Shown piece after piece: positions 44,626-57,800 of a stretch of 64,000 nt of DNA. The translations under genes and the position numbers were made by a program. The notes under the pieces are model-generated. The model saw only the letters and a list, made by a program, of their open reading frames with translations, made no database searches and was not told the origin of the DNA. The DNA is from Bacteroidota bacterium (GTDB lineage Bacteria > Bacteroidota > Bacteroidia > B-17B0 > Aurantibacillaceae): NCBI GenBank assembly GCA_029237825.1, contig JAQZBQ010000001.1, positions 186,001-250,000 of the forward strand. Direction: 5' to 3'. The first letter of the stretch is position 1, and each line of letters starts with the position of its first letter.

Positions 44626-47613
44626 TTACCGTACGTAAGGAATAAATAAATCTACCTGTGTACCTACAGGTTCCTTTTTGTCATTATACAAATCTATGAT
44701 ATTTACATTTAAACTCGATTGGTGAAGACTATTTAAAATCCTTACGCGGTCTTTGGTAATTTTCATGCCGAGCGACTTATGGCGTGCTGACGGCTGAAGA
44801 CTTTGTATGGCTCTTGACTTTTCGCGACCGATACCATCATCTTTAACAGAAATCTTTATAAACTGATTAACAACCTTAATCATTATTTGAATTTTTCCAT
44901 TTCCATCCTTAGGATTAATCCCGTGAAGAATCGCGTTCTCCAGATAAGGCTGAATCAACATTGGAGGAATTTCATCATAGTCGCCGTCAATGGACTGATC
45001 AATCTCAAAAAAATATTCAAACTTATTTTCAAATCGCATCCGCTCCAGTTCAAGGTATAATTCAAGCGCCTCAATTTCTTCGTTAATTGTTACCGTTGGC
45101 TTCTCCGAATTATTTAAAATAATCCGTATCAGCTTAGCAAACTTGTTCAAGTATTTGGCTGCTTCGTCACCTTTGCTATTTAAGATATAATGCTGAATTG
45201 AATTTAAGGAATTAAAAACAAAATGGGGATTCATCTGCGCCCTCAAGGCTTTAAGTTCTGCTTTTGATACTTCAACGAGTTGCTCGAATTCGGCTTGCTG
45301 TTTTCGCTTTATTTGCCTGATTCGTAACCTGAAAATAGTTATGATAACCGCCGACCCAACCAGGATACATAGTAAGATAAACCACCATGTTTTATAAAAT
45401 GGCGTATTGATTGTAAAGACAAATTCAACCGGTTCTATGTTCCAAATACCTTCATTATTACAACTCTTCACTTTGAACGTGTATCTGCCTGGGGGTAAAT
45501 TATCGTACTTAGTATAATTGATATCAGTTGGCGGACTCCATACTTTGTCGTAATTCTCTAGCTTGTATGAATACTGAACTTTCTCGGGAGCTGTTAAACA
45601 TATGCCTTCGAAATAAAAGCTGATGTTATTTAGTGAATAGGGTAATTCGGAACCACTTGCCAGCAATGTATCCTGGTAACCCAATCTGATGTTACTGATG
45701 TTAGTTTTAGAAAGATTGTTATTGGGTATAAATTCCTTCGGTGAATATTTTATTAAACCATTAACTGTTCCAAACCAGATAGTACTATCTGTATCTTCGT
45801 ATATCCCATGGGTGTTGGATTCTACGCCGCTGAATCCATCATTTTTATTATAGCGCAATATATCCACGTAATCGTACTGAAGTTTCCGTACATCAATACG
45901 ATTTATCCCCTGGTTGGTACCTGCCCATAAATACTGACGGTCGCGTGTGAGGGTGATAGAATATACCAATTCCGAACTCAACCCTTCTTTTTCTGAAATG
46001 ATTTTATAGCGATGTTTTTCCGGATGGAACATAAGCACCCCGTTTAAGGTGGCAGCATAAATGTTTCCAAAATTATCTTTACATAAATCCAGAGCAGTTG
46101 TAACCGGCTCGGGCGAAGTAATCGACTGATGTTTAAATGCATTTCCTTCTAATTTATACAACCCGTCAAGATAAGTTCCAGCCCAAATAAATCCTTCATT
46201 ATCTTCAATAATGCTCCAGACTGAATAACCTTCCTTTTCAACTGCATCAATAGGCAAAGTGTAAAACGTAGCAGTATATCCAACGTTATTTTTTTTAAGC
46301 ACACATAGGCCGTTTTGTCCTCCAATCCAAATGGAGTTTTTACTGTCCCGGTAAAAGCAGTTGATTGGGCCATCGGGTTCAAGTTTTCTGTTACCTGAAG
46401 ACAATGCCGTGAATTTTTCATTTTTAAAAATTGAAACACCTTTATCGGTCCCAAACCAAACGGACCCATCTTCAAAAGGAAAAACAGCTGATACTTTATT
46501 ATCCAGTAAGCCCTGTTTAGTAGAATAATTTTTAAAATAACCGTTGGAAAACTTAAACACACCATTTGCTTCAGTTCCGAACCAGAGGTTACGGTTTTTA
46601 TCTCTTACAATCTGATAGATGAATGCACTTCCCAGACCATTTTGCCGGTCATAAACAGTAAAACCTTTACCCCTGTATTTAAACAAGCCACTGTGAGTAC
46701 CAATCCAAAGATTATTTTCATAGTCAATGAGCAGAGAACGTATATGATTGGAATTATTATCAAATCCAATTGTAAAATACGAGAAATCTTTCCCATTAAA
46801 ACTAATTAATCCCGTCTTGGAACCAATCCAAACGGTTTCATTATTCTGACATAATACACTGGTTATTTCCTCATCAATCAAACCATTACTCACATGAAAA
46901 ACATGAGTTGATTTATTTATCAGATCTAATTGATACAGCCCATTATTTGTTCCGGCATATAAAAGTGTGCCGGTACTATTCTCCGATAAACTGGAAATGC
47001 TAACGTTTTCAATTAGCTTTTGAAACGTGTTTCCAGAGGGATTTTTGCAATACAAGCCTTTGCTTGTGCCAACAATAACTCCGGATTTCTTGGAATATAA
47101 AAGGCAGGTAATATTTAAATTCTCGAAAAAAGGCACCTGAATTACTTTTTTACCATCCCATATACACAAACCTTTGCTGGTGCCTGTCCATAAACCATTT
47201 CTTGGATCCAAACAAAAACTGGTAACATGGTTTGAAGGAAGGCCATCTTTCATATAATAATTACTAATCTGACCTTTTACTTTATCAATCACACTTAAAC
47301 CATCAATTGTTCCAACGGTTATCAGATGAAACTGATCTTCGATGATCGCGTTTACGTAATGGTTAGCTAATCCATTTTTAGGAGAAAAATTTTGAAAAGA
47401 TTTGCCATTGAATTTACTTGCGCCGCCATATCCACCGCTCCACAAGTACCCCTTACTGTCTTGATACATCGCAAAAATTTGAACATAAGGCAACCCGTTT
47501 TCTACCGAGTAGTTTTTAAAGTTGTATTGTTGCGCTAAACTGAACCTGAAAAACAAAAAGCTGAAAGCAATCAGCAAAAACCTCAGTTCCTTTATTTTAA
47601 ATCCTGAATTCAT
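44626..47613 (-). CDS. Two-component sensor with reg_prop beta-propeller and LytS-type histidine kinase
   Basis: 995 residues. A signal peptide ends near FSLAQ. The periplasmic sensor has many reg_prop repeats (patterns such as LWIGTHSGLFKY and IWFGTVNGLIKYSP), likely two seven-bladed propellers, then a Y_Y_Y domain (PYSLNNISFYFEGI ... LPPGRYTFKVKSCN). One membrane segment lies near residues 745-765, followed by a short coiled coil, the His-kinase domain with the phospho-His in MNPHFVFNSLNS, and an HATPase domain. This resembles hybrid glycan sensors, but it lacks a fused AraC regulator and instead pairs with a LytTR regulator. The ligand is unknown. Confidence 0.92.
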   Translation of the reverse strand: MNSGFKIKELRFLLIAFSFLFFRFSLAQQYNFKNYSVENGLPYVQIFAMYQDSKGYLWSGGYGGASKFNGKSFQNFSPKNGLANHYVNAIIEDQFHLITVGTIDGLSVIDKVKGQISNYYMKDGLPSNHVTSFCLDPRNGLWTGTSKGLCIWDGKKVIQVPFFENLNITCLLYSKKSGVIVGTSKGLYCKNPSGNTFQKLIENVSISSLSENSTGTLLYAGTNNGLYQLDLINKSTHVFHVSNGLIDEEITSVLCQNNETVWIGSKTGLISFNGKDFSYFTIGFDNNSNHIRSLLIDYENNLWIGTHSGLFKYRGKGFTVYDRQNGLGSAFIYQIVRDKNRNLWFGTEANGVFKFSNGYFKNYSTKQGLLDNKVSAVFPFEDGSVWFGTDKGVSIFKNEKFTALSSGNRKLEPDGPINCFYRDSKNSIWIGGQNGLCVLKKNNVGYTATFYTLPIDAVEKEGYSVWSIIEDNEGFIWAGTYLDGLYKLEGNAFKHQSITSPEPVTTALDLCKDNFGNIYAATLNGVLMFHPEKHRYKIISEKEGLSSELVYSITLTRDRQYLWAGTNQGINRIDVRKLQYDYVDILRYNKNDGFSGVESNTHGIYEDTDSTIWFGTVNGLIKYSPKEFIPNNNLSKTNISNIRLGYQDTLLASGSELPYSLNNISFYFEGICLTAPEKVQYSYKLENYDKVWSPPTDINYTKYDNLPPGRYTFKVKSCNNEGIWNIEPVEFVFTINTPFYKTWWFILLCILVGSAVIITIFRLRIRQIKRKQQAEFEQLVEVSKAELKALRAQMNPHFVFNSLNSIQHYILNSKGDEAAKYLNKFAKLIRIILNNSEKPTVTINEEIEALELYLELERMRFENKFEYFFEIDQSIDGDYDEIPPMLIQPYLENAILHGINPKDGNGKIQIMIKVVNQFIKISVKDDGIGREKSRAIQSLQPSARHKSLGMKITKDRVRILNSLHQSSLNVNIIDLYNDKKEPVGTQVDLFIPYVR

Positions 47614-47744
47614 AGCGCAACACTAATATAATCATTAATCCAGAAGGTGATCAGGGCTTTTTTGTAAGTGGTGGCTTTGAGTTCATAACTGGTGCTCCAG
47701 CGCGATTTTAAAATTCTGATTCACTATAATTAAATCATTGGGTC

Positions 47745-47840
47745 ATGGAATGTAAGACAAAATATTATCTGGTTGATGCCGCTAAATCTCGGAAAGAGGC
47801 TGTTAACCTCCAAGAAGCTGATCATCAGCAAATTATTTAA
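47745..47840 (+). CDS. Possible 31-residue leader peptide ORF upstream of secA
   Basis: ATG at 47745, open for 31 codons (MECKTKYYLVDAAKSRKEA then VNLQEADHQQII) to a TAA at 47838, ending 63 bases before secA. It is flanked by a short palindrome GCTGATCATCAGC at 47817-47829. No promoter, signal peptide or known stalling motif is visible, and it is too short to resemble SecM. It may be chance or a translated leader; low confidence. Confidence 0.2.
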   Translation: MECKTKYYLVDAAKSRKEAVNLQEADHQQII

Positions 47841-47903
47841 TAGATTTTATCGTGATGGAACCTGTATTTTTTGTACTTTCGTTAGCTTAAATTCAAAATA
47901 CAT

Positions 47904-50900
47904 ATGTTAACCTTCCTAAAGAAATTTTTTGGTACAAAATCGGAAAAAGATATTAAAGCTATCCAACCGTTAGTTGACCAAACCTTAGAAATATATCCTG
48001 GTCTTGCTAAATTATCAAATGACGAATTACGTGCAAAAGTTGATGGATTGAAGAAAAAAATTCAGGATGCTGTTCAAAAAGAGCAATCGGAAATAAACGA
48101 GATCAAAGCACGTGTAGAGCAGGATTTTAATATGGATATTGATTCAAAGGAGTCGCTTTATAAAGAGGTGGATGAACTTGAAAAGGAGATAACAAAAAAA
48201 ATTGAAGAGGTATTAAATGAAATTCTTCCTGAAGCTTACGCCATTTTAAAAGATACTGCCAGGCGTTTTTCTGAGAATACAGAGTTAGTAGTAAACGCAA
48301 ATGAGTTTGATTTAAAACTTTCCAAGACAAATAAAAATGTGGAAATTCGCGGCAGTCAGGCGGCATGGAAAAATAAGTGGATGGCTGCTGGAACTGAAGT
48401 TGTTTGGAACATGGTACACTACGACGTTCAGTTGATTGGCGGTACGGTGTTGCATCAGGGGAAAATTTCTGAAATGGCTACCGGTGAAGGTAAAACCCTC
48501 GTTTCTACACTACCTGTCTTTTTAAATGCGTTATCAGGACGTGGAGTGCATGTTGTAACTGTAAATAATTACCTTGCCAAACGTGACAGTGAATGGAACG
48601 CACCCTTATTCCAGTTTCATGGTTTAAGTGTTGATTGCATTGACAAACATGATCCGAATACAGAAGAAAGAAGACAAGCTTATTTAGCAGACATAACTTA
48701 TGGTACAAACAATGAGTTTGGTTTTGACTACCTGCGTGATAACATGGCACGCGAAGTATCTGACCTTGTTCAGCGTAAGCATAATTTTGCTATTGTGGAT
48801 GAGGTGGATTCCGTTTTGATTGATGATGCAAGAACACCATTGATTATTTCTGGGCCAACACCAACGGGTGATAAACATGAGTTCATGGAGTTTAAACCCC
48901 GCGTAGAGAAATTACTCGCGGCGCAAAAATCGTTTGTACAACAATGTTTAACCGATGCCAAACGTTTGTTTGCTGAAGGAAATGAAAAAGAGGCGGGTAT
49001 TCCTTTATTAAGAGCGTACCGTGGCTTACCTAAAAATGGAGCACTCATCAAATTTTTAAGTGAACCCGGAGTTAAAGCCCTTTTACAAAAAACCGAAAAT
49101 TTTTATATGCAGGATCAGCAAAAAGAAATGCACAAAATAGATGTGGATCTGTACTTTGTGATCGATGAAAAAAATAATTCTGTCGACATGACTGAAAAAG
49201 GAATTGATTTGATTACTGGTACTACAGATGATCCCAATTTCTTTATCATTCCAAATGTTGGAGGAGAAATAGCTGACCTCGAAAAAAGAACTTTTGAAGA
49301 CCCGAAAGAAAAAGCACTCCTTAAAGAAACTTTGATGCGGGACTTTAGTGTAAAAAGCGAAAGAATTCATACGGTAAACCAGTTACTGAAAGCATACTCC
49401 TTGTTTGAGATTGATCAGGAATATGTAATTGCGGATGGACAGATTAAAATTGTTGACGAACAAACAGGACGAATCATGGAAGGCCGCCGTTATAGCGATG
49501 GTTTACATCAGGCCCTGGAAGCCAAAGAAAACGTAAAAATTGAAGCAGCAACCCAAACTTATGCAACGGTTACGTTACAGAACTATTTCCGGATGTATAA
49601 CAAGCTAGCCGGTATGACTGGTACAGCAGAAACGGAGGCAAATGAATTTTGGGACATTTACAAACTGGATGTCGTGGTTATTCCAACGAACCGTCCAATT
49701 TCACGTAAGGACGAGCAAGACCTTGTATATAAAACCAAGAGAGAAAAATACAATGCCGTTATTGAGGAAACTGCAAAATTAGTTGCAGCTGGCCGTCCTG
49801 TTTTAGTTGGTACTACTAGTGTGGAAATTTCTGAATTGTTGAGCAGGATGCTTAAACTAAGGGGCATCAAACATAATGTGTTAAATGCCAAATTACACCA
49901 AAAAGAAGCGGACATTGTTGCTGAGGCGGGGCAGGCAGGAACCGTTACTATTGCTACTAACATGGCTGGTCGCGGAACCGATATTAAGCTAGGGCCAGGA
50001 GTGAAGGAAGCTGGTGGTTTAGCCATTATTGGTACTGAACGTCATGAGTCTCGTCGTGTTGACAGGCAATTACGAGGTCGTGCAGGACGTCAGGGTGATC
50101 CGGGTAGTTCACAGTTTTTTGTTTCTCTCGAAGATAACCTGATGCGTTTGTTCGGAAGTGAGCGTATTGCAAGTTTAATGGATCGGATGGGGCTCCAGGA
50201 AGGCGAAGTAATTCAGCATTCCATGATTTCTAAATCTATTGAACGCGCCCAGAAAAAAGTGGAAGAAAATCATTTTGGCACACGTAAACGTTTGATAGAA
50301 TACGATGATGTTATGAATGCCCAGCGTGACGTAGTCTACAAACGCAGGCGAAACGCATTGAATGGTGACAGAATCAGCATCGACATTGCCAATATGATCT
50401 ATGAAGTGTCTGAAAGTATTGTCTCCGAATTTCACGTTCTTAGGGATTTCCAAAGCTTTAATTTCGAATGCATTAAAAATTTCGGAATTGAATCTCCGTT
50501 TAATGAAAAAGAATTTTTAAGCAGTAAAGAAGATGATCTTGTTCAAAGATTATTTGAAGCTGGCGAACACCATTACAGGGCTAAATCAGCAGAGATAGCA
50601 GAAATGGCTTTCCCTGTTGTGAAGGATGTTTATACCAATCCCAATAATAATTTTGAGAACATCGTTACGCCATTTACAGATGGGATCCGCGGAATTCAGG
50701 TGATGGCAAATTTGAAAAAGTCCTATGAAACAAAAGGACGCGAATTAGTATCTGTTTTTGAAAAAACAGTAATTCTTGCCATGATTGATGATTCCTGGAA
50801 GGAGCATTTACGTGAGATGGACGATTTAAAACAATCCGTTCAAAATGCGTCACTTGAGCAAAAAGATCCATTAGTTGTTTATAAATTAGAATCGTTCAAC

Positions 50901-51215
50901 CTCTTCAGAGAAATGATCGCTAAGACCAGTAAAGACATTATTTCGTTTTTAATGAAAGGTGGATTGCCGATCGAGGGAAATACACAGGATACACCAAAAC
51001 TGCAAAAGGCTCAATTTACTCAGGAACAGGTGAAACAACGCCCTAAAGAGAAACTGGTGGAAAGCCGGAATGAAGATGCAACCAGCGAACATGCCGAAAC
51101 TCCAAAACCGAAGCAACAGCCAATCCGTGTAGAACAAAAGATCGGCAGGAATGATCCATGTCCTTGTGGCAGCGGGAAAAAATATAAAAATTGCCATGGC
51201 ATAGGAGCAGCATAG
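47904..51215 (+). CDS. secA: Preprotein translocase ATPase SecA
   Basis: 1103 residues, longer than E. coli SecA (901) through two insertions. One is a coiled stretch around 45-110, after the N-terminal helices. The other, around 325-405, lies inside the first nucleotide-binding domain. Both are, from memory, usual in Bacteroidota. Walker A is [13 protein letters not shown], Walker B-like [15 protein letters not shown], and [23 protein letters not shown] is motif VI. The C-terminus has the zinc-binding SEC-C motif [14 protein letters not shown]. Drives protein export through SecYEG, the first step for all T9SS substrates here. A TACTTTCG box at 47874-47881 lies 22 bases before the ATG. Confidence 0.97.
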   Translation: MLTFLKKFFGTKSEKDIKAIQPLVDQTLEIYPGLAKLSNDELRAKVDGLKKKIQDAVQKEQSEINEIKARVEQDFNMDIDSKESLYKEVDELEKEITKKIEEVLNEILPEAYAILKDTARRFSENTELVVNANEFDLKLSKTNKNVEIRGSQAAWKNKWMAAGTEVVWNMVHYDVQLIGGTVLHQGKISEMATGEGKTLVSTLPVFLNALSGRGVHVVTVNNYLAKRDSEWNAPLFQFHGLSVDCIDKHDPNTEERRQAYLADITYGTNNEFGFDYLRDNMAREVSDLVQRKHNFAIVDEVDSVLIDDARTPLIISGPTPTGDKHEFMEFKPRVEKLLAAQKSFVQQCLTDAKRLFAEGNEKEAGIPLLRAYRGLPKNGALIKFLSEPGVKALLQKTENFYMQDQQKEMHKIDVDLYFVIDEKNNSVDMTEKGIDLITGTTDDPNFFIIPNVGGEIADLEKRTFEDPKEKALLKETLMRDFSVKSERIHTVNQLLKAYSLFEIDQEYVIADGQIKIVDEQTGRIMEGRRYSDGLHQALEAKENVKIEAATQTYATVTLQNYFRMYNKLAGMTGTAETEANEFWDIYKLDVVVIPTNRPISRKDEQDLVYKTKREKYNAVIEETAKLVAAGRPVLVGTTSVEISELLSRMLKLRGIKHNVLNAKLHQKEADIVAEAGQAGTVTIATNMAGRGTDIKLGPGVKEAGGLAIIGTERHESRRVDRQLRGRAGRQGDPGSSQFFVSLEDNLMRLFGSERIASLMDRMGLQEGEVIQHSMISKSIERAQKKVEENHFGTRKRLIEYDDVMNAQRDVVYKRRRNALNGDRISIDIANMIYEVSESIVSEFHVLRDFQSFNFECIKNFGIESPFNEKEFLSSKEDDLVQRLFEAGEHHYRAKSAEIAEMAFPVVKDVYTNPNNNFENIVTPFTDGIRGIQVMANLKKSYETKGRELVSVFEKTVILAMIDDSWKEHLREMDDLKQSVQNASLEQKDPLVVYKLESFNLFREMIAKTSKDIISFLMKGGLPIEGNTQDTPKLQKAQFTQEQVKQRPKEKLVESRNEDATSEHAETPKPKQQPIRVEQKIGRNDPCPCGSGKKYKNCHGIGAA

Positions 51216-51240
51216 GTACATGTGAAGTTCATATCATTAG

Positions 51241-51268
51241 AAAACCGGTTAGTAATGCCGGTTTTTTT
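51241..51268 (+). terminator. Intrinsic terminator after secA
   Basis: AAAACCGG, nine-base loop, CCGG and seven T. Confidence 0.82.
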
Positions 51269-51347
51269 ATTGACTATGAGGCAGCAAGTACCTATTTATA
51301 AGTTTTTTAGCTGAAAAACATCTTCAGAATAAGTGGATTGTTAAAAA

Positions 51348-51380
51348 GATGTTAATAATTGTTGTTTTTTTATAACTTTA
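51348..51380 (+). promoter_or_regulatory. Candidate promoter of the adhesin cassette
   Basis: TTG at 51348-51350, 22-base spacer, TAACTTTA at 51373-51380 (one mismatch to TAnnTTTG); the first ATG follows after 19 bases. Motif match only. Confidence 0.4.
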
Positions 51381-51399
51381 CAGTTATTAATAAAATAGT

Positions 51400-51849
51400 A
51401 TGAAGTTACATCTACTTTTAACGGTATTGTTATTCAATACATTTTCGTACGCCCAAACCAGCGACGACCTAAAAAACTTTATCAATAAAAATAATGTGGC
51501 AATCCGGACTGTCCAAAAAAACATGGTTCATCAAAATAATCAGTCCTACCATAGCGCCTTTAAAGAACTTTTAAAAAATCAAGTGGCTGCGGTAAAATCC
51601 TTTGCTTCTGATCAGGCTATCAGTTCTCATTGTGCGTTGGTTGTTAGGAATGAATGTTTGTCTTTACTTAAAAAATTAACCACTGGTTCAACCGAATATT
51701 TTGATTTTAGTGAACATGAAAGGTCACATGTTAAATCATTATCCATACCTTTTTCCTTTCCGCTAAATACAGCAGAGATCCGACAAATCGAAGGCTTGGA
51801 AGTTTTAAACCTTCAGTCACTCAATACACTTTCCCTAACCATCCAATAA
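51400..51849 (+). CDS. Small exported protein at the head of the adhesin cassette (hypothetical)
   Basis: 149 residues with a signal peptide (LLLTVLLFNTFSYAQ). The mature part is mostly helical with two Cys (HCALVVRNECLS) that may pair, then a short strand region (SIPFSFPLNTAEI). No sorting domain is present. The adhesin gene starts 6 bases after its stop, so the two are certainly co-transcribed. By position it resembles the small genes before sprB in Flavobacterium, but I see no sequence similarity to claim. Function unknown. Confidence 0.68.
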   Translation: MKLHLLLTVLLFNTFSYAQTSDDLKNFINKNNVAIRTVQKNMVHQNNQSYHSAFKELLKNQVAAVKSFASDQAISSHCALVVRNECLSLLKKLTTGSTEYFDFSEHERSHVKSLSIPFSFPLNTAEIRQIEGLEVLNLQSLNTLSLTIQ

Positions 51850-51855
51850 TTTTCT

Positions 51856-54800
51856 ATGAAGTCTTTGAAAAAATTTCTTCAGGTTACTGTACTGATTGCT
51901 CTATTTCATAATAGTGCTTCATCGCAAACCTGTATCACGTCTTCCATAACTGCAGGCTCCAATACAACCATATGCACGGGTCAATGCGCTACGCTCACGG
52001 CATCTGTAAATGTAATTAACTCGTCAACTTCTTATAGCGTTGGTAGTACACCTTATCTTCCACAATCGTTCTCAGGAGGTGTACCGGCAATTGGCAATAT
52101 AGATGACGTTTGGGGAAATGTAATCAATATTGGCTTCGACTTTTGTTTTTTTGGAAATACCTTTAATCAATTGGTTATTGGAAGTAATGGTGAAATTACG
52201 TTCAACACAGCTGTTGCAAATGGCGCAGAATCGTTCGCTGTAAATAATGTATTACCAAATTTAACTGAACACCAACCTAACTCAATCTGCGGGGCTTACC
52301 GCGACATTGACCCTTCTGTTGGAATTGGTTCTACGGTAACATACTACACCACAGGTGTTGCGCCCTGCAGGCAATTCGTGGCAAACTGGAACAATGTTCC
52401 TTTATACAGTTGTAACAATCCAACCTCCACTTTCCAGGTCATTTTGTACGAAAAGACCAATATAATTGACGTTTTTATTCAAAACAGTTCCGCGTGCATG
52501 GCCTGGCAAAATGGAAGGGGTCTAATCGGAATTCAAAACGGGACAGGTACGACTGCTGTATCACCACCAGGCAGAAATGTGTTGACGCCGTGGACCTCCG
52601 TAAATGAAGCATGGAGATTTACACCAACTGGTGCTCCAACTTACACAGTGAACTGGACCGGACCGAACGGTTTTTCTTCAACAGGACTAACAGCTACCCC
52701 CTGCCCTACAGCTACGAGTACATATACAGCAACTTTAAATGAAGTTAACTGTGCGGGAACAATCAATTCATTTACTTCAGCTGTTCAGGTTTCAGTTACA
52801 CCAATCCCGACAATTGCACTTTCTGCCAGCCCTTCTTCCATTTGTACAGGCTCCTCTTCAACTTTAACAGCTACGGGAGCCACCAGTTACACATGGATGC
52901 CGGGAAATCTGATCGGTTCATCGATAACGGTGTCGCCTGTATCTTCAACAATCTATACTGTAACAGCGCTAAGTGGCCTCTGTACAACTACAAGGACTAT
53001 TGGAGTGAATGTAATAGCATCTCCAACATTGTCGGCTTTTGCAACACCTACTTTGATTTGCCCAGGAAATAGCAGTACTTTAACGGCGTCAGGGGCAGCA
53101 TCCTATACTTGGAGTCCGGGCGGTTTAAGCGGTTCTTCAGTAGTTGTATCACCTGCCGTGTCAACAATTTACACGGTAACAGGAGCAAATGCTGCTGGTT
53201 GTACTAATACAACTACAACTTCGGTAAATATTTCAAATCCTGCCATTATTGCCTCCTCCAATCCAGCCACTCTGTGTATTGGCAATACAGCAACTTTAAC
53301 TGCAAACGGTGCCGCTTCCTATACCTGGAATCCGGGAAATACAACCGGGGCTACAACTACAGTTTCTCCTTCAGCAACAACGCTTTATACGGTTGTGGGT
53401 ACAACAACGCTGGGATGTACGGCTTCACAAACTTTAAATCTAACGGTTGCTTCTAATCCTACCGTAACGGCAGTGGTTGCTCCTACTGTGATCTGTGCAG
53501 GTTCACCGGCAACTTTAACAGCCTCTGGTGCTGCTTCCTATACCTGGAACCCTGGAGCAGTAACCGGCTCAACGCGCGTGGTGAATCCTGCGGTAACAAC
53601 TACATATACTGTAATCGGTAGAACGGGATCGTGTTCGGGAACTAACACTGTTGTTCTAACGGTTAACCCATCACCTACCGTTACCGCTAGTGCCAGCCCT
53701 ACGATTATTTGTATTGGCGATGCTTCAACCCTTACAGCTAACGGAGCTTCAACTTATACGTGGAATCCGGGTAACTTATCAGGAACTTCCATTACGGTTA
53801 CTCCTGCCGCTTCTACAATCTACACCGTTACCGGTACAGACGCTATGGGATGTAACGCTTCAAGAACCGTAAATGTAGTGGTTAGTCCAAATACTTCGGT
53901 TACAGCAACCGCCTCGTCAAATACAATATGCGCCGGCCAATCAACTACGCTTACCGGATCAGGTGCCACATCATTTTCCTGGGACCCAGGAGCGTTAACC
54001 GGGTCAACTATTGTTGTTAGTCCCTTAGCAAACACAATTTATACGGTCATCGGGTCCAACGCAGCTGGTTGTAATTCAACATATACTATATCGATTGGCG
54101 TTTCCCCAAATCCTACCATTACTGCTTCAGCATCGTCTACAACTGTATGCGCCGGTAATAGTGCAAGTTTAACTGCCAACGGCGCTTCCACTTATACATG
54201 GAATCCGGGTAACCTTGCTGGTTCAACGGTCACGGTTAGCCCAACAGCTTCAACTATTTATTCTGTCACAGGGACTTCTGTTTTTGGCTGTTCAGATTCT
54301 CAAACAATTGCAGTGAACGTAATTGCTAATCCAACAATAACCGCATCATCGAATCCAACACTATTATGCATCGGTAACTCCGCAACTTTAACAGCAAATG
54401 GAGGTACATCCTACACCTGGAGCCCTGGCGGTATAACATCGCCATCAGTTGTTGTTTCTCCAACCATCACATCGAGTTATTCTGTAACAGGAAGTAATGC
54501 ATTTGGGTGCGTTGCCACTGCGTCTGTAAATTTGAAAGTGAGCCCAAAACCTACCATCAATGCAACAGCATCTCCAACAAGCATTTGTTCAGGGGCCAGT
54601 TCCACATTAACGGGCACAGGTGCTACGTCATATACCTGGACACCCGGAAATGCCAATAGCCCGACTACTGTCGTGTCGCCAACGACTTCAACTAATTATA
54701 CATTGACCGGAATCGATCCTGTAGGCTGTACTTCAACCAACACTGTTAATGTCGTTGTGTCACCGTCTCCAACACTAACAGCGTCAAGCACTAACACATT

Positions 54801-57800
54801 AATATGTAGTGGAAGTTCGGTAGTGCTATCGGCTTCTGGAGCCACTTCGTACACGTGGAATCCAGGGAATGTATCGAGCCCAATTGCAATTGTTAGCCCA
54901 ACGGCAACAACCATCTATACCGTAACCGGAAGTAATACCGGCTCTTGTAGTTCCACGGCTACAATTCAAATTAACGTTAATCCTACGCCAACAGTTGTGG
55001 CTGTAAGTAATCCAACTATTTTATGCAGCGGAGGGTCTGCGACATTAACAGCAAATGGCGCCGTTAACTACCTTTGGAACCCGGGCGCAGTGATTGGCTC
55101 AACTATTGTTGTTACACCAACCATATCCACAACCTATACGGTAACAGGTGTTACCGGGGCCTGTAGTAATTCTGTGAGTTTAAATCTGGTAGTTGGGACA
55201 AACCCAACTGTAAGTGCAACAGCATCCTCAAATACTGTTTGTGCAGGATCAAGCTCGACGTTATCGGCCAATGGAGCTACAACTTATACATGGAACCCGG
55301 GCATGATAACAGGCGCAAGTATCACCGTGAACCCAACAGTAACGACTACCTATACGGTGGATGGCTCTAATGGCAGCGGATGTATTCAATCACAAACAAT
55401 TACTATCACTGTGAATGCATTGCCTTCATTGTCCATTTCTGCTTCTCCTTCAACCATATGCGCTAATAACTCTTCCACTTTAAGTGCTGCAGGTGCTCTT
55501 TCTTACACCTGGAATCCGGGCACAGCAACCGGAAACTCACTTACTGTTACCCCATCCGTATCCACTGTTTATTCGGTGACCGGGAATGACGGAACCTGCG
55601 CAACTACTGAAACGATAACAGTATCCGTTATTGGAAATCCTACTATTTCCATCAGTGCGAGTTCCAATTCCATTTGTGCAGGTGCGGGTGCTACCCTAAC
55701 GGCTACCGGCGCTTCGGCGTATACATGGAGCCCGGGAGGCTTCAACGGAGCAAATCTATCTGTCAACCCTGCTATCACGACAACCTATAGTGTTACGGGT
55801 TCGAATGCAATATGTTCAAGTACACAAACCATCTCCCTGGTAGTTACATCAAATCCTTCTCTTACTATAACAGCTAGCTCGAATACCATTTGCGCGGGAA
55901 ACCAGGCTACGCTTACCGCAAGCGGAGCAAGCTCCTTCACCTGGAATCCTGGTGCTTTATCAGGAGCAAATGTTACAGTAACTCCGGTCAGTTCAACAAT
56001 TTATACTTTAACCGGAGATAATGGTTCTGGCTGTGTTTCAACCGAAACCATCGCAATTAATGTATCTTCAGCACCAAGCATTTCTATTGCTGCTTCCTCA
56101 ACAGTGCTTTGCGCAGGAGGAACTGTAACATTAACTGCTAGTGGCGCGACAAGTTTCACATGGATGCCGGTGGCAATAACTTCTCCGACAATTTCTGATT
56201 CTCCTCCTATGAGTACCACATATAGTGTTAACGGAGCGGATGCCCTGGGTTGCACTGGCACTCAAACAATTTCCGTCAATGTCATGACACCTTCAGTAAG
56301 CATTGTCAGCACTGCAACGGCGATATGTACCGGTTCATCGGCCACGCTGACTGGAACAGGAGCATCAAGTTACACCTGGAACCCAGGTGGAGATACAGGA
56401 AATAACACCGTTGTAACTCCTACAACCACCACTACATATACACTAACCGGAGCTGTTGGTTCATGTTTAGGAACTCAAACCATTACGTTGATTGTGAGTC
56501 CACTTCCAACATTGACAGTTTCAGCGAGTACCAATACAATTTGCGCAGGATCAACGGTGACCTTAACCGCAAGCGGAGCATCAAGTTATACTTGGAACCC
56601 GGGAGGAATTGTAGGAACATCCATAACAGACGCACCATCAATAACGACAAATTATACGGTTACAGCAGATAATGGTTCAGGATGCATAACAAATGAAACC
56701 ATTACTATAAATGTAAACTCTGCTCCATCTATTTCAATTACTGCAACCCCAACAACTCTTTGTGCAGCAGGAACCGTAACCTTAACCGCTTCCGGAGCAA
56801 CTTCATACACTTGGAATCCTTCAACTGTAACAACGCCGTCTTTAGTTGATACGCCAAGTTTAACAACGACCTATTCGGTTACAGGAACAGACCCAGTTGG
56901 TTGTTCCTCATCCCAAACCCTAACTGTGAATGTCGGCTTGCCTGTGATCACGCTTTCAGGGTCATCCCCTGGAATCTGTGTTGGAAATAGTGCAACTTTA
57001 ACCGCTTCGGGGGCAGTATCGTATACATGGAATCCGGGATCGTTAACCGGACCAACTACAGTAGTATCCCCAACCAGTACAACGACCTATACTGTTGATG
57101 GCGGCAATGGTTCCTGCATAGGGACTCAAACCATTACTTTAATTGTAAGTGCAAGCCCTACCCTAATAGCAAGTGCATCGTCAAATACTGTATGTGCTGG
57201 GTCAAGCGTAACACTTACTGCTTCGGGTGCAGCTTCATATACATGGAATCCAGGCGCCTTAACGGGATCAAACGTAGTTGTAAATCCTAACTCAACTACC
57301 AGTTACACAGTAGATGGGGATAATGGGTCGGGATGTATTGCAAGCGAGACAATCACTATCAATGTTAATACCCTACCCGTAGTCTCAATCGCAGCCACTC
57401 CATCTGTTCTATGTAGTTCGGGCTCAGTGACACTAACAGCCAGCGGGGCTTCCACATATACATGGAATCCATCGTTGTCAACAGGTCCAACATTAATCGA
57501 TGTGCCAGTTGTAACTACTACATATTCGGTAACCGGATCCGATGGCCTAGGCTGCATAGACACTCAAACTATTACGATTAGCGTGGGGAATCCTACGATT
57601 ACAGTCGCAGCCATTTCGAACACGATATGTGCAGGAACTACAGCAACATTAACAGCTTCTGGTGCAACTACCTACACGTGGTTTCCGGCGGGGGTTTCGG
57701 GAAGTTCTTTTACGGACTTGCCTACGACAACAACAACCTATACAGTGACTGGCGATAACGGCGGTTGCGTATCGACAAATACGTTTGTACTAACCGTAAA

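Noticed and set aside
47745-47840. The secA leader ORF as a SecM homolog
   Set aside because: It has no signal peptide or arrest motif and is far too short; kept only as a low-confidence ORF.
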